Part shown: positions 1-12,029 of the stretch, piece after piece
How the letters are laid out: the number at the start of each line of letters is the position of its first letter
How positions within the stretch are numbered: the stretch's first letter is position 1
Notes under the pieces: generated by a model
What the model was told of the DNA's origin: nothing
The model's input: the letters and a program-made list of their open reading frames with translations, nothing else
Databases searched by the model: none
Source of the DNA: Lutraria lutraria
Taxonomy: Eukaryota > Mollusca > Bivalvia > Venerida > Mactridae
Assembly: GCA_964023205.1 (NCBI GenBank)
Contig: OZ026837.1
Span: forward strand, 7,420,088 to 7,484,087
Reading direction: 5' to 3'
DNA: 64,000 bases
Made by a program: the position numbers and the translations under genes

Positions 1-283
1 ATTTGTGCTTATCATTATCTTGTATATTTATACATTTTTCCATTACATATTGATTTAAAGTCCATTTTTTGTGATACATGTTCAGTGTATGGTGGGCACT
101 TACTTTTGTTCCATATTTAATTGCTGATAATGATATTGATTTATCATTGTAAGATGATTATTTGTTACTATACTATGCTTCTTTGTCATTACATCATCGC
201 AACTGTTGTTCGTGTTGTTTTGGAATCAAGCTTCCATAACATTCTCTCTTAGTCGAACACTATCATCATTTGTTGTGACACCA

Positions 284-523
284 AGACGACTAATTAAGTT
301 CATTATCTGATAGATTCAGTAACGATGCCAACTCCACTCCATAACTATTGAAGTCGTCCAATTGACGGTGGAGGTCAATGTTTTGCAAGACGAATTCAAC
401 CGTTTCGCGAACGGACATGGCAAATATCATATGGCGGTACAGAAGCAAAGGGAGATCACTAGACATCAGAATTATATTCGTAACTCTACTAACACTCGTA
501 TTTAATGAAGGGAACATTCTAAA
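284..523 (-). CDS. Candidate terminal coding exon, unknown protein
   Basis: On the minus strand a good 3' splice site (pyrimidine-rich stretch ending in tttcag, just above 523) is followed by an open frame of about 75 codons from ATG at 517, ending at a TAA/TAG-rich stretch near 290. The product is mixed hydrophobic and acidic (for example RETVEFVLQNIDLHRQLDDF) and looks more like real protein than the surrounding AT-rich noise. No domain is recognised. It may be the last exon of a gene entering from the right, or a fragment of an old transposon ORF. No partner exon was found nearby. Confidence 0.3.
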
Positions 524-639
524 CTGAAATAAAGTGTATTATAGTTCAAGTTGAACAGTGCCAATTAAAAATTTAAATCATAAATACATTTACTTGACTG
601 CAATACCATTTTCTTGTTTTGACTGACTTCAAATCACTG

Positions 640-838
640 TAACCTCTTACTGATAGAGGGTTGTGGGATCGACCCAGCTACCGACCATATCTCTTTATGT
701 GAGAAAGTAGGCAGTTGCTCATGGAAGATGGAATTCTAGTACTGAATCTTCCGAGGAGCGACAGTTATAGGTGAACTATAAATGTCCGCCTAATGTGACT
801 CTGGCTTTTGAAAAGGGGCGTAAAACTCAAACAAACTT
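640..838 (+). mobile_element. Degraded tRNA-derived SINE
   Basis: A B-box-like stretch (gttgtgggatcgaccc, near 660) is followed about 160 bp later by the tail 'ggggcgtaaaactcaaacaaac'-like motif, the same tail type as the SINEs at 22.2 and 43.7 kb. The 5' A box is poor, so the copy is old or truncated. Confidence 0.6.
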
Positions 839-849
839 GTAAATCTATT

Positions 850-2021
850 GCAATGACTCACAGCAAGGTGAAAGTGGTTTTGGTGCAAACGATCTACAAT
901 ATTTACCTCCCTTGGCAACCAGCTTGCTAGGCAAATTTCTCATGCGCTTAATAGAAAAAAATCAATTTGGTCCACTGCATAGCTCCCCAATGGGCTCCAC
1001 AGAGATTTAAGAGCACGTTATGCAGAATTTTGCATATAATTTATATTCCGAACAACCCATATACCATTTTATAAGCAATATATTTATCGAAGCATGCATA
1101 ATCACATACATGTACTAGATTATCAGAAATATTGTACTACACAATACTAAATGCATAACAAATATTTAAATCAATCATCCACAATTTGTGACAGAACAGC
1201 TGATTAAATAGAATGGGATTCGTCAATGGGTTTATTGTAATATTTAGCAAATGTCCAGCATTCGACCTGCCAACTGTGTCAATGGAACACCCTGTAATTT
1301 GGCTAGTGATACAGAAGCTGCTCTTGTACTGTGGGGTTTGATTTTTTTATCAATGCCTGATTTCAACAAAATCAGTTTATCCAGCGACCAACAGTACTTT
1401 TGGATACAGCTTTATGTAGTTTCACAGTGCTTATTAACAATTGATCACCCTGTCTAAGAGCTTGTGTACGCTTCGAATACTCTGATAAAACTTCAATTAT
1501 AAATACACTGTTTTGGATTTATAGAGCACTTTCTTAAAATAATACGTTCTAAGTGATTGCTCAAACGTGATTGTTACAGCAATGAACTGAAACTAATGAC
1601 TAACTCATCTTCATGAATTTGTATATCTTGTAATTTAATAAGGTGCAAACTTAGAACTCTTTGAGCTGTCAAAATACGGAACAACATGCATAATTTTGAT
1701 GATAGCTGTAATAGGGTTGTATTGGTCATCTTATAAATTTAGGACTTGCTTAATCATTCAATTAAACAACTCATTTTGTAACAGTTAACGTAATCTTGAA
1801 GTCGTTTATGCCTTAAGAACTTCAGGTTTAAGAAAATGTAGTTGTCACATATGAATACCCTATATTTAGAGTTATCAAAACAACATTATTAATATTCTAT
1901 CAATGCCTGTTGAATTTGCCAAGCAAAGGTAAATGTTATACTAGTAGATGTGGGAACTATGTATGGACTGATTTCCTGTAACTTACCATAAGTGTGCAAT
2001 AATTGAAGTCAATTGATTTGT
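850..2021. other. Non-coding AT-rich stretch
   Basis: No convincing exon, repeat boundary or RNA gene was seen. A 68-codon open frame at 1251-1457 has no splice context or recognisable protein character. Confidence 0.5.
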
Positions 2022-2026
2022 AGATA

Positions 2027-4187
2027 CACAGGGGATGAACAACTTTTGTCACGTGATCACAAAAGGAAACGCAGGTTGTTGATTTACACTATAAAAACAC
2101 GCCCTATCAGGTAAATTTTCTTATTTTTCATGGGAATCATTTATGATTTACGAAAAGCACCTAGCCTATAACATAATACATACATTTCCCTTTATTTTGA
2201 CATATTACGATTGTTTCTACCCTTTGTAGTTGCTGAGAACACTTAGACACAAAATTAAGAATTGAATTGCAAACGCGGTTTGTTTTTGCATTGTTTATAC
2301 GTTTGATGGAGGATGTCATAATTATTCAAGAAATTAAATGTATTGGAAACTTAATTTGTGTTTGGTTTCATTTATTGAAATATTAGATTATTGTTAAATC
2401 AATAGGTTATGTCATATATCGTTATGTTTTAAAGTGACAAACGCTGGTTGGTAGATGCAAACACACTTTAGTTCAGTTGAAAAATGGCAAACGCCGGTTG
2501 GACAATTTTTCTTATCAATAAATATGTCCATTTCAAGATGGCACGGAAAAAGACTTCCCTCGGTCGGCTAAAAAAGAACAACTGTGCGCTATAGAAATGG
2601 TTAAGTTGTAGTGCCATGTCACACCCTATATAGGGATCCTTTCGAATATAGCTTCCCTGGGTAGCTCAATTCGGTAAATGACCCTCTTTGAATTGGATCT
2701 GTATACGGAAAAAAGCTTGTGCAAAGTCGAATGCTCGCATGTATACACTTCGATCAAAATGATGTGTAAAGGATGTCAACGAAAACCACTTACATATATC
2801 GCAAAATCAGGACGGACCACAGATAGAGAAACAAACAGCTAGATAGATGTTTCCACAAGCCTGGTTTTTTGGGAGGTTATCCCTTTGATCTTTTTTTTTG
2901 TTAATGTTAACCCACAATACACTTCTTATCCCCAGAATACACATTTTAACCCCATAATGACTGAATGAACTGAAACAACCTCAAAATATCACATAAGTTG
3001 GGCATGTATATGACAGACAGATGGACGGACGGCCTGTCAGACGATCTCGTTACTACATGGCTATTGCATAGTAAATGCATATCTTGTCGCCATGTGTTTT
3101 GTATAAACAACCAATTTATCATCATAAACAAATTAATGTATTTTATCTTGCATCTGATAATTGGGGATCTCTATCCCAGAAAAAAAGGAACAACTACCCA
3201 TTCTGAAAATACAGCTTCTTATTGAGTACGAGAGCGATATTTAGCGCACAGAGCTCCCCGGGGAGCTGTATACGAAAACGTTTGCGAATACTGCAACTCC
3301 CTTGAGAGCTAAATTCGAAAGGATCCCTATATGGCATGACAATGCCACCAACATCCCCATTCTCTCGGGCTATGAAAAGAAAACTTACTCCCCTGAGTCA
3401 CCAATTCATCAACCATTTCGGTCTCCTCTGTACAAAGCTAGAATACATTAATACAGAGCACTATTTAAAAACAACGATTATATCGAATATAACTGGTTTA
3501 TTGTCATTACTTCCCAAATCAACAACGTATCAAATACCATTGAGGGTGTGAATATCATGTCTGACAAAACCGAGGGCAACATCACGCCCGCCGTGACAAC
3601 AATAATGAAAAGAACACCAGCAGCAGGAGCAACGCCCCGCCCCTCTGTGTCTCTTTAACCTCCACGTCCTCGCACATGTTTCACACATTGACGTCATTTT
3701 ACTGTAAACGGGTATGTTACTGTTTAAATTAAGAAAATGAATCCTAGCGACCAGTGTTTGCCATATTTCAATGTCCAGAAACTACCAACCTGCGTTTGCT
3801 ACGAAAAATATCACATGTTCTCAAATTATATAAGACTCTCAATTTGTGTAGGTAATTAAAAGCAGTAGTAAATGCTATTTTTCTAAGCAAACTCCGCTCG
3901 AAAAACTGTTTTCTTACAACAAGCGTCATATACGACACCAACAACCTAATTTGCAATGCAATTCAAAATTTTGTGTCGAAGTGTTCTCGGAAAGTACAAA
4001 AGGTAAAAGCAATCTGAATATGTCAAAATGAAAGAAATTATGAGTACTGTGTCATAATTATGCTGTGGTATCTTATGAAAGGAAATCTTGTATATATAAA
4101 ATTCATCAATTATTACCTTTTCGGTGCCAATTTACAAACCGGCGTTGACTTTTGTGGTCACTTGACAAAAGTTGTTCATCCCCTGTG
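2027..4187. mobile_element. 2161-bp foldback DNA transposon with long TIRs
   Basis: The left end (2027, CACAGGGGATGAACAAC...) and the right end (ending 4187) are inverted copies. The first 25 bp match perfectly and the arms remain alignable for roughly 250 bp (2027-2285 against 3938-4187). The element is flanked by the 5-bp direct repeat AGATA (2022-2026 and 4188-4192). A second pair of inverted arms lies inside (about 2605-2690 against 3270-3350, sharing ATAGGGATCCTTTCGAAT), so the interior is also largely palindromic. No transposase ORF is present, so it is non-autonomous. The superfamily is uncertain; the CA-rich ends with a 5-bp duplication do not settle it. Confidence 0.85.
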
Positions 4188-4478
4188 AGATACATTGTTA
4201 TTGTATTTTCTGTGATAAACTTTTTTGACTGTAGATCGGACATTTTGATTGGTTTATTTTTATCTTAATTTGCTTTTTTAGCTTTTAGTGCTTTGATTTT
4301 AGTCATTCAGAATTGATCGTAAAACACTCTTTTCTATAGTTCTGGCGGCTATAGTCCAGGCCTACACCACTAAATTTGTTTTAGTTTGAGAGTGATTTCA
4401 GGGTTAGGTGGACTATAGCCACAATGTGGACTATAGAAAAAAGTCGCACCCGAATTGATCATTGTTAGCAAGCGTCTG

Positions 4479-4537
4479 AACTGGTTCCTGTTCCGTGTTG
4501 CAGTTCAGCAAAGATATGTAATAAACAGGAACCAGTT
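4479..4537. repeat. 14-bp inverted repeat (hairpin)
   Basis: AACTGGTTCCTGTT (4479-4492) is perfectly inverted at 4524-4537 with a 31-nt loop. The flanks share 'aagcgtc' as a direct repeat. It could be a small foldback or a remnant of MITE ends. Confidence 0.5.
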
Positions 4538-5090
4538 TGACCAAGCGTCCAGACCGACGGGAAATTCTTCGCATGTTGTCGTTGATGAACAGAAGTTTTC
4601 TCATGTTAATGAACTACCTCGTAAGTGTTAATTCTTTTTGATAAAATGTAATGCATTTAACGATGCAATATAAATGTTGATCGTTTTTTGTTTGTGTTGT
4701 AACTGCTAGTTATGTGAATGTCATGCGTTTTCGCGAATTTGCGATTTTTGTGGCCGTCCCTATTACCGGCTACCTTACTCTTTAGACTTTACCAGTGTTA
4801 AAATGCACTACAGTGCAAGTCTGCAATAATACAACCATTTAAATCTCATGAGCTATTCTTCTCCTTGTCGAAAACATAAAAATACTCTCAATAACAATAA
4901 AATAATACATCAACTGATCGCATTTCTTGACACACTGGCGTCCATATTGATTTTTGCTTGATGACCTTAATACCGCCTATTGACCAATCAAATGCCAGAT
5001 ACGTAATAACGCGGTAAATTCCTGCATCAGTACTTAACTCTAACCAATGTGTGGACCATCTATCATTTGCAGAAACATCAAAACTGTGTT

Positions 5091-5704
5091 TTAAGGTGAA
5101 TCGTCACAGCACAACTTTGTGAAAAAAAAGCCACCTGACATTTTTGCTATGCATCCTAAAAAGTGGCATTGAGGGTTTCCATATTTCAAATTTTCACTTT
5201 TAAATGTTCTTCCATGTTTATTTTCAATTCTAAACACAGCCCTCAATATTCACATTTCACAAAAATCCTCCACACACGTGTTTACACTATGTACTACACA
5301 GTAGCCTTAACAAACATGGAAGAAAATTCACTGTGTGAAAGTTGAGGACTGTGTTAAGAATTGAAAATAAACATGGAAAAACATTTAATAATGAAAATTC
5401 AAAATATGGAAACCCTCAATGGCATATTGAAGTTATTGTTGGACATTGTAGTTTGAATAAGTTTTGATATTATAATACATTATTTTGGCAAATGGAATTA
5501 GCATAAGTTCAGGTGAGAATTACAGATACTTGTTAATCATCAAATATTATTTTACAGGTGCAGAAATGTACATTTAATCATTTGCTATTGATAAATACTC
5601 ATTTCAGTTATGTACTTTCAGTAATTATTGAACAATGCCACTTCTTTAGGATGCATAGCTAAAACGTCGGACGGCCATTTTGTCCCAATTTCGAATTACC
5701 TTAA
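5091..5704. mobile_element. 614-bp TTAA-flanked MITE (outer element)
   Basis: Inverted arms of about 70 bp (5091-5165 and 5635-5704) share TTAAGGT, TCG and GCTATGCATCCTAAA. Both ends carry TTAA, the target duplication typical of piggyBac-type transposons. No coding capacity is seen. A second MITE (5169-5419) sits inside it close to the left arm. Confidence 0.7.
5169..5419. mobile_element. 251-bp MITE nested in the TTAA element
   Basis: Ends TTGAGGGTTTCCATATTT and its inverse form arms of about 100 bp with small gaps. It is flanked by the 5-bp direct repeat TGGCA (5164-5168, 5420-5424). It has no real coding content; open frames across it are by-products of the palindrome. Confidence 0.75.
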
Positions 5705-6900
5705 GAGATATAATGCATTAAAATGTGACACATTTATATAGCAGCGTTAATTTGAATTGAATGCAAATGGCAGTGCGAATGATAAATTGACTTGACTGTA
5801 GAAATGATATTAATCATCAATGAAGAATGTTTTAAAGTCGCGGCATGCAATGTAAACAATAGTCTGGTTCCCTGCCAACAAATGCCAGACGGAAACGGAA
5901 GTGGAGGCAACATGTATGTGCTTGTCATTGTTATTATACGGGCATGGGCGGTAATAGTGTCACCGCGGAAGTAGGCACACAAGGGATATATTAGGCATTG
6001 ATCATTCTTATCAAAGTTATTCTAATTGATGATTTTGTATTACCAGTGATGAAAGGGATATACAAATGTTTTATTATCAAACAAACCAATGAAGTTCTGT
6101 CTGTCTTGGGCACCCAGGGTCCTAGCAATGGTGTGTATACTGCTGCCCAGCTAAAGGTTTATAGCGTCCCATGTTAAATTGTGACAGGACTTAATGATGC
6201 ACAAAAAGGCATAATATTAAAAGAGCGGCATTTAAAGTCCGTGAAGCAGTACTAACTGCTGCCTCATACATCTGCGGTACTTAAGTTTGGAATAATTTTT
6301 TTATTTATTTTTCTTGCACTTGTGAATGTTCTAAAATATATTCTTGGTTGACCTGAACAGCGGCAGCCATATTTGAAGGCACATTCTCATATTTCTATGA
6401 TTACCACTTCATGACTCAGTAGCCCCATAGTTAGTTGCTCAATAATCAAATCCATCATGTAGGAGGAAGTTATTAACTTATTATCACAAACAAACAGTGG
6501 AAATGTGATATGTTGCTTCAGTATAGCAATATATTGTGGTGTGCTTCAAGTGTATCATGACATCCCTTATATGTTGTTTAGAATTTTGGTTGTATTAGTT
6601 AGCTCCTCAGTGATCCCAAAATACAGCAGAAATCTTGTCATTGACAGATCCTCTAGAACTTGCTTACATAGTAATGTTTTGATTATAAAAATGAATATAC
6701 TAGTACAATGACAAAACATTGATATAAAAAGATATAACTTCTTTATACATAGATAAAATGTTCATATATATCTATATTTATCAATTTCTTATTCATTAAT
6801 CCCCAGCATATGCAATACTGTATACACTTGCATACACACATCAAGGTCGAATCAGTGCTTTGTATATGCAGGTTTTAGCTGTTATGCAGAAATTACTCAA
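5705..6900. other. Non-coding stretch
   Basis: AT-rich, without convincing exons. Short open frames on both strands at 5734-5982 overlap antisense and show no domain. Confidence 0.45.
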
Positions 6901-6905
6901 ACATT

Positions 6906-7060
6906 TTTAGCTCACCAAAGTGTTCAAGGTGAGCTATTGTGATCACAACTTGTTTTTCATCCATCTGTCCACTCAAACAAATAGGGGTTTAGATGACTAT
7001 TGGGTTAGGATTAATACTCTTTTTTTCTATTACAGTCACTTAAAATGCGTCATAAAAGTG
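6906..7060 (+). repeat. Head of a dispersed 'agctcac...gtgagct' repeat
   Basis: It starts with tttttagctcac and a self-complementary gtgagct about 20 bp later, followed by 'attgtgatcac'. This resembles the heads at 25.88 kb and (inverted) 17.74 kb. Such heads are the 5' ends of pearl/helentron-like non-autonomous elements in bivalves. The copy ends at the MITE at 7063. Confidence 0.5.
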
Positions 7061-7062
7061 AG

Positions 7063-7208
7063 TAGGGCTTTCCTGATATGGCTGCTGAACGATATGCTTA
7101 TTGTATCGGAGTCCCGTATTGGCCACATTGCGGTTTTTTATTTCATATTAAAAAAAACTCTTACAATGTTTAACAACTGAACTAGATTCTCACTAGACAA
7201 GTGTGTAT
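7063..7208 (+). mobile_element. Truncated hAT-type MITE
   Basis: The left half matches the complete MITE at 49007-49310: TAGGG at the end, GATATGG, GCTGAACGATATGC, the AAAAAAACTCTTA stretch, AACAACTGAACTAGAT and ACAAGTGTG. The right half is absent; the match stops where LINE-A begins, so truncation and the LINE insertion may be one event. Confidence 0.65.
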
Positions 7209-7315
7209 GGTGTCAACTGAAGTCTCTGTTTGATGTATGTTTGAAGAGAGTTGTGTCCCTTGAAATGGCGGTTGTGCTTTTCTTCACGGCTAGTTTATCG
7301 ACGTAAAAAGTCAAA

Positions 7316-8404
7316 ATGGGAGTGGATATAAATGCCTGGCGTGTGGATATAGGTACATTTGTACAACCAAACAAGTGTAGTTCCCGTTTACATGGCATTA
7401 TTATGTGTAAATCGTGGTTTAGTGGAGGATTGCGAGGGATTTTATTCCTGTCTATTCTGTTGATAATAAGCGGTGACATTGAGTCCAACCCAGGACCTGC
7501 AAATCGCGGTGGTCATAATATGAGGAACAACAACAGTTCACAGCATGCATGTAACAGTAGTGAAGGTATGGATTATATTGGAACTCGTTCAAAACAACGA
7601 ACCATGCCGTCTTACACTCTATCGCAACAAGTAGAAAATCGTCGGGCTTCTGTCGCAGGTACAAGTGAACTAAATGGCAGTTCGGGTAGGTCACAATGTA
7701 ATGATCACGAATCAATGTTTGAATTTATACGCAAGATGAAATCCAATTTAACGGCCAAAAATGAGACTGTTTCTGAAAATCTATCCAAGGTGAATGAGAA
7801 AATTGATATAATTTCGGAATCTGTAAAAGTTTTACGGGCAGAAAACGAGTCTTTACAGGAAGAAAACCGGTCATTGAAAAAGGAAGTATGTAGTATCCGT
7901 ACACAATTAGATAAATTGGAGGGTCATTCTAGACAAAATAATATACGAATCAACGGTATCCCTGGACGCATCAATGAAGATTGGGGTGATTGTAAAGGTA
8001 AGGTACGGGATTTTATCAAAGATGAATTGGGTATGCCGGAAAAGGAAAATGTTGACATTGAGAGGGCGCATCGGGTGAAATCTCGAAATCCAGACAAGTG
8101 TATGATCGTGGTTAAATTCACGAAGTTCAAGGACAGTGACGGTGTATTAAATAAAGCGAAAGAATGTCTGAAGAAGTCAGTGTTCTCCATACAACCAGAT
8201 TACACGGATAAGGTTAAACAACACAGACAAGTTTTGGGTGAGCGCATGTTACTAGAACGTGAGAATGGTCTTTTTTCTGCGGTTCGATATGACAAGCTTG
8301 TTGTTGAAGACAAAATATACAAATTCGATGATGAAAGTCAAAGTAATCGTATGTGTAGGCAGACGACACCAGGGTGGTGTCCCACGTGCTCATATAAACA
8401 ATAA
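7316..8404 (+). CDS. LINE-A ORF1: 2A signal, coiled coil, L1-type RNA-binding domain
   Basis: Reads open for 362 codons. The ATG at 7403 (codon 30) is the likely alternative start. From there come a short basic stretch, a hydrophobic segment (GILFLSILLIIS) and the 2A motif GDIESNPGP at 7472-7498, with ribosome skipping expected between the last G and P. In related elements such N-terminal 2As double as signal peptides, giving two targeting outcomes. Downstream lie a low-complexity linker, a coiled coil (about residues 145-205, heptads rich in E, K and L), then an RRM-like domain with the RRQNN-IRINGIP and ERAHRV patterns of L1 ORF1p (Transposase_22) and a C-terminal domain. It binds RNA and acts as a chaperone in the LINE RNP. 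The last 12 codons look out of frame: the frame open to 8519 probably held the original C terminus. Confidence 0.88.
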   Translation: MGVDINAWRVDIGTFVQPNKCSSRLHGIIMCKSWFSGGLRGILFLSILLIISGDIESNPGPANRGGHNMRNNNSSQHACNSSEGMDYIGTRSKQRTMPSYTLSQQVENRRASVAGTSELNGSSGRSQCNDHESMFEFIRKMKSNLTAKNETVSENLSKVNEKIDIISESVKVLRAENESLQEENRSLKKEVCSIRTQLDKLEGHSRQNNIRINGIPGRINEDWGDCKGKVRDFIKDELGMPEKENVDIERAHRVKSRNPDKCMIVVKFTKFKDSDGVLNKAKECLKKSVFSIQPDYTDKVKQHRQVLGERMLLERENGLFSAVRYDKLVVEDKIYKFDDESQSNRMCRQTTPGWCPTCSYKQ

Positions 8405-8519
8405 CAACCGAACTGAAAATCGATTGGACAATGAAAATCACGTGGACCAGGGCGCATGCGCGTGGGGTAATCCAGTAGACGCACTAGAAGGACAGGGCGG
8501 AACCAGCGACACGGACTAG

Positions 8520-11500
8520 GGAGGTGGCCAAGGCACTTATATTAATGAACAGACTCTTAGTTTCATTACGTGGAATATCCAAGGTTTGAATAAATATACA
8601 GATGACTTAAATTTAATAAACTATCTTAAGCAATTTGATATTATCTGTTTGTGTGAAACATGGTCGCGTTACATTGGTGAATTTGACAATTTTCTTCCTG
8701 ACTTTATTCATTTTGACAATGTCTGTAAACTTAATTTGACATCTTTACGTAACAACGGAGGTGTATCAGTTTTTGTTCGTAATGATTTGTTCAAAAGAAA
8801 AATAATCTCACGTATTTATAGTGAATTTGACGATGCTGTTATATTATTGTTTAACTTGTCAACCATCAGTGATGTTAATGACGTTATTATGTATTATACT
8901 TATGTATCACCTGAAAGATCGTATATTTATAATGATTTAACTGATACAAATGGAATAATTTTGACCAAATTATGATTGATTATCCTAATGCATTATGTCT
9001 TCTATCTAGAGATTTAAATGCGAGAACGAAGGATTTTCTTGACTACATTCCCGATGACAATTTGAATGACATTTTTGGTGATCCAGATTTAAATGCAACT
9101 CATTTTGATGTTCCAAGGGCAACAAAAGATTGTTACCGCTATAATTCATTTGGTCGAAGTCTTATTAATTTTTGTTGTTCTCATGATATGCGTATTTTAA
9201 ATGGCAGGTTTCAGGATGTAAGTGGTAATTTTACTTGTTTTTCTTCGGAAGGTGCAAGTGTTGTAGATTATTTTATATCATCAGAAGAATTGTTTCATTA
9301 CGTAACGTATTTTGATGTACTTGAAAATGACCTTTCTGACCACATGCCAAATCTTGTATGTTTAAATTTAAACTAAATGTAGGAAATACTACAAATTTTG
9401 TTGAATATGAAGAAAATTTTACTCCGAAGTACCGATGGACTCAGGAAAAATCTCAAAGTTTTCTTGAATATTTCAAGAACAGTCTTTCTCAATGTAAAAA
9501 TAATATATTACAAATTATCGATACAAATGTGAATGATGCTGTAAGCTCCATAACGTTACTATATCAAAATGCAGCTAAGTCAATGCGTGTACGTAGGTTT
9601 GCATATACAACAAAAAGTCAACCACCATGGTGGGATCCGCGCTGTGATGTTTTGAAGCGAGACGAATACCGTGCGCTGCGTAAATTCCCGAGTTTTTACA
9701 TCGCTATAAACAATGTAAAGATATATTTAAGCGATATATTGAAGAGAGAAAAAAACAATTTCTTAAACAGAAAAGACAAACGTTAATTGAAAGTCGAAAT
9801 AATCCTACACAATTTTGGAAAATTCTTAAGCGCGAATGTCGTGAGTCACCAATAACCAATAGTATTGGTGGAAATGAATGGTTTGATCATTTTAGTACAT
9901 TGTTGTTCGACCATTCAGCAGAAACTATATCTTTGAATGATAATGATGGGGCTGAAGATGTCCTTTTAAATGCTGAAATTTCGGTAGATGAAATTGTTCA
10001 TGCTATTTCAAGACTTGGTTTTAATAAAAGTCCTGGAAATGACGGACTTAGCACAGAGTTTTATATAAACACGAAATTTGACATAGCGCCTTTATTATGT
10101 AGACTTTTCAACAAAATATTCTCAACTGGTTCTTTTCCTAAATCATGGGGAGAAAGTATTATCTGCCCATAAATCTGGTCCGAAAAATGAGCCAAATAAC
10201 TATAGAGGTATATCTAACTACCAATTTATATAAATATTTCAATGATACTAAATAAACATTTGTACGAATGGGCAGAAACAAATAATAAAATTGAAGAGGC
10301 CCAAGCTGGTTTCCGGCGAGGTTATTCGGCAATCGACAATGTATTTAGTTTTCAGGCGATTGTTCAAAAATATTTGTCGAGGCACGGTGGTCGGTTGTAT
10401 TGTATATACATAGATTTTAAAAAAGCATTCGATAAAATTAGTCACTACGAACTATTTAAAAGTTTACAAAGGTCGGGTGTAAACGGTAGATTTCTCAGTA
10501 TACTCTCTGCAATGTATAATAGCTTGTTTTCATGCGTTCGAACATCAGCATCTGGTTCAACCACGAATTACTTCCCTTGCAACATTGGCACTAGGCAAGG
10601 GGATGTATGTAGTCCTATTATATTTTCACTTTTTATAAATGAGCTTAACTCAATGTTGCGTTTAAGTTGTGGATCAGGAATATTTATAGATAATTCAATA
10701 TCTGACATTATTTGTCTCATGTTTGCAGACGATGTCGCAAACTTTGCAGAATCTATTGTCAACTTGCAACGTCAAATAAATGTCATTGATCAGTTCTGTT
10801 TGTCTACAGGAATGGAGCTAAATCTTAATAAAACGGAGATTATTGTATTCCGTAACGGTGGTAACTTATCTTTACGTGAATGCTGGTTTTTTCATGGTCA
10901 ACCTATCAAAACTACTAAAGTTTATAAGTACATGGGTTTATTGTTGACCCCCGCTTTATCCTGGATGTCAGCACAGCAAAAACTGCTACACAGGCACAAA
11001 AAGCCATATTTGCTATTTTTAAATACCAAAAACCGTTTGGACAATTTGATCTCAATCAAATGTTAACGTTGTTTGATTCAATGGTCAAACCAATATTATG
11101 TTATGGGTCACAAATTTGGGGCTACAAGTATTCCATAGATATCGAATCCATTCAAAATTCATTTTGTTGTAAATATTTGGGTGTTAAAAATACTACAAAC
11201 ACGTGTATTGTTTTAGGGGAATGTGGTCGTTTACCTTTATGTGTTACCTATTTCACGACATGTGTTAAATATTGGTGTAAACTTATATCAATGGAAGACC
11301 ACAGATATCCAAAACGCTTATTATATGCTTAAATCTTTTGATAATGTAGGAAGAATTACTTGGGCTACGCATGTAAAAAATCTTTTATTTAAGTACGGAT
11401 TTGGTTATGTATGGATTTCGCATGAAGTAGGAGATATATCGACTTTTATACGTATTTTCCGTCAAAGACTTATCGATATTTTTACCCAAGATTGGCACCA

Positions 11501-11906
11501 ATCAGTTACTGAATCTAGCCGATGCTACCACTACCAACATTTTAAAACTTTACTTAATACTGAACGTTATCTTAGGATTGATCTTCCTATTAAACATAGG
11601 CGTTCTCTTGCTCGTTTTAGAGCTTCATCCCACCGATTTCATATAGAATTAGGTAGATACAATCATACTCAACTACAAAACAGAAATTGGAATTTTTGTT
11701 ATGAAAACCATGATATTGCTGTGGTAGAATGTGAATTCCATGTATTCTTTCTCTGTAGAAGATTAAGTAATATTCGAGATCAATATTTATATAACTGGTA
11801 TACATCTGATAGGAAGTTAGAAAACTTTTATATGTTGTTGAAATCTGAAGACTGTACAACCATCCATAAAATTGCTCAATTTGTTGATAGAATAATGAAT
11901 GTTTAA
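8520..11906 (+). pseudogene. LINE-A ORF2: endonuclease-reverse transcriptase, frameshifted
   Basis: The frame opens straight after TAG at 8517-8519. It has the endonuclease signature FITWNIQGLN at about 8562, CETWS near 8655, an altered SRDLNART (usually GDLN) near 9010, VVDYFI, and SDHMP near 9335. The reverse transcriptase follows: NKSPGNDG near 10024, QAGFRRGYSAIDN near 10303, IDFKKAFDKI, GTRQGDVCSP, and the catalytic FADD at 10722-10733. The C terminus extends to 11906. The frame changes near 8970, 9360, 9780, 10170, 10240, 11060 and 11320, so no full protein can be made. The protein would nick target DNA and prime reverse transcription there. The LINE-A RNA-binding partner is ORF1 upstream. 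Confidence 0.85.
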
Positions 11907-12029
11907 ATATTGTACTTAATACTCTGTATCATTGACACAACTCAGCTATGTTATTATGTTAAAATTGTATGTATTATGTATTTTGGGCTGGAGGCCTTTA
12001 TATACTGACTTGAAATAAACTTGTAAACT

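Noticed and set aside
7213..8441. Minus-strand frames of 75-91 codons antisense to LINE-A ORF1
   Set aside because: They are shadows of the open ORF1, with no recognisable protein features.
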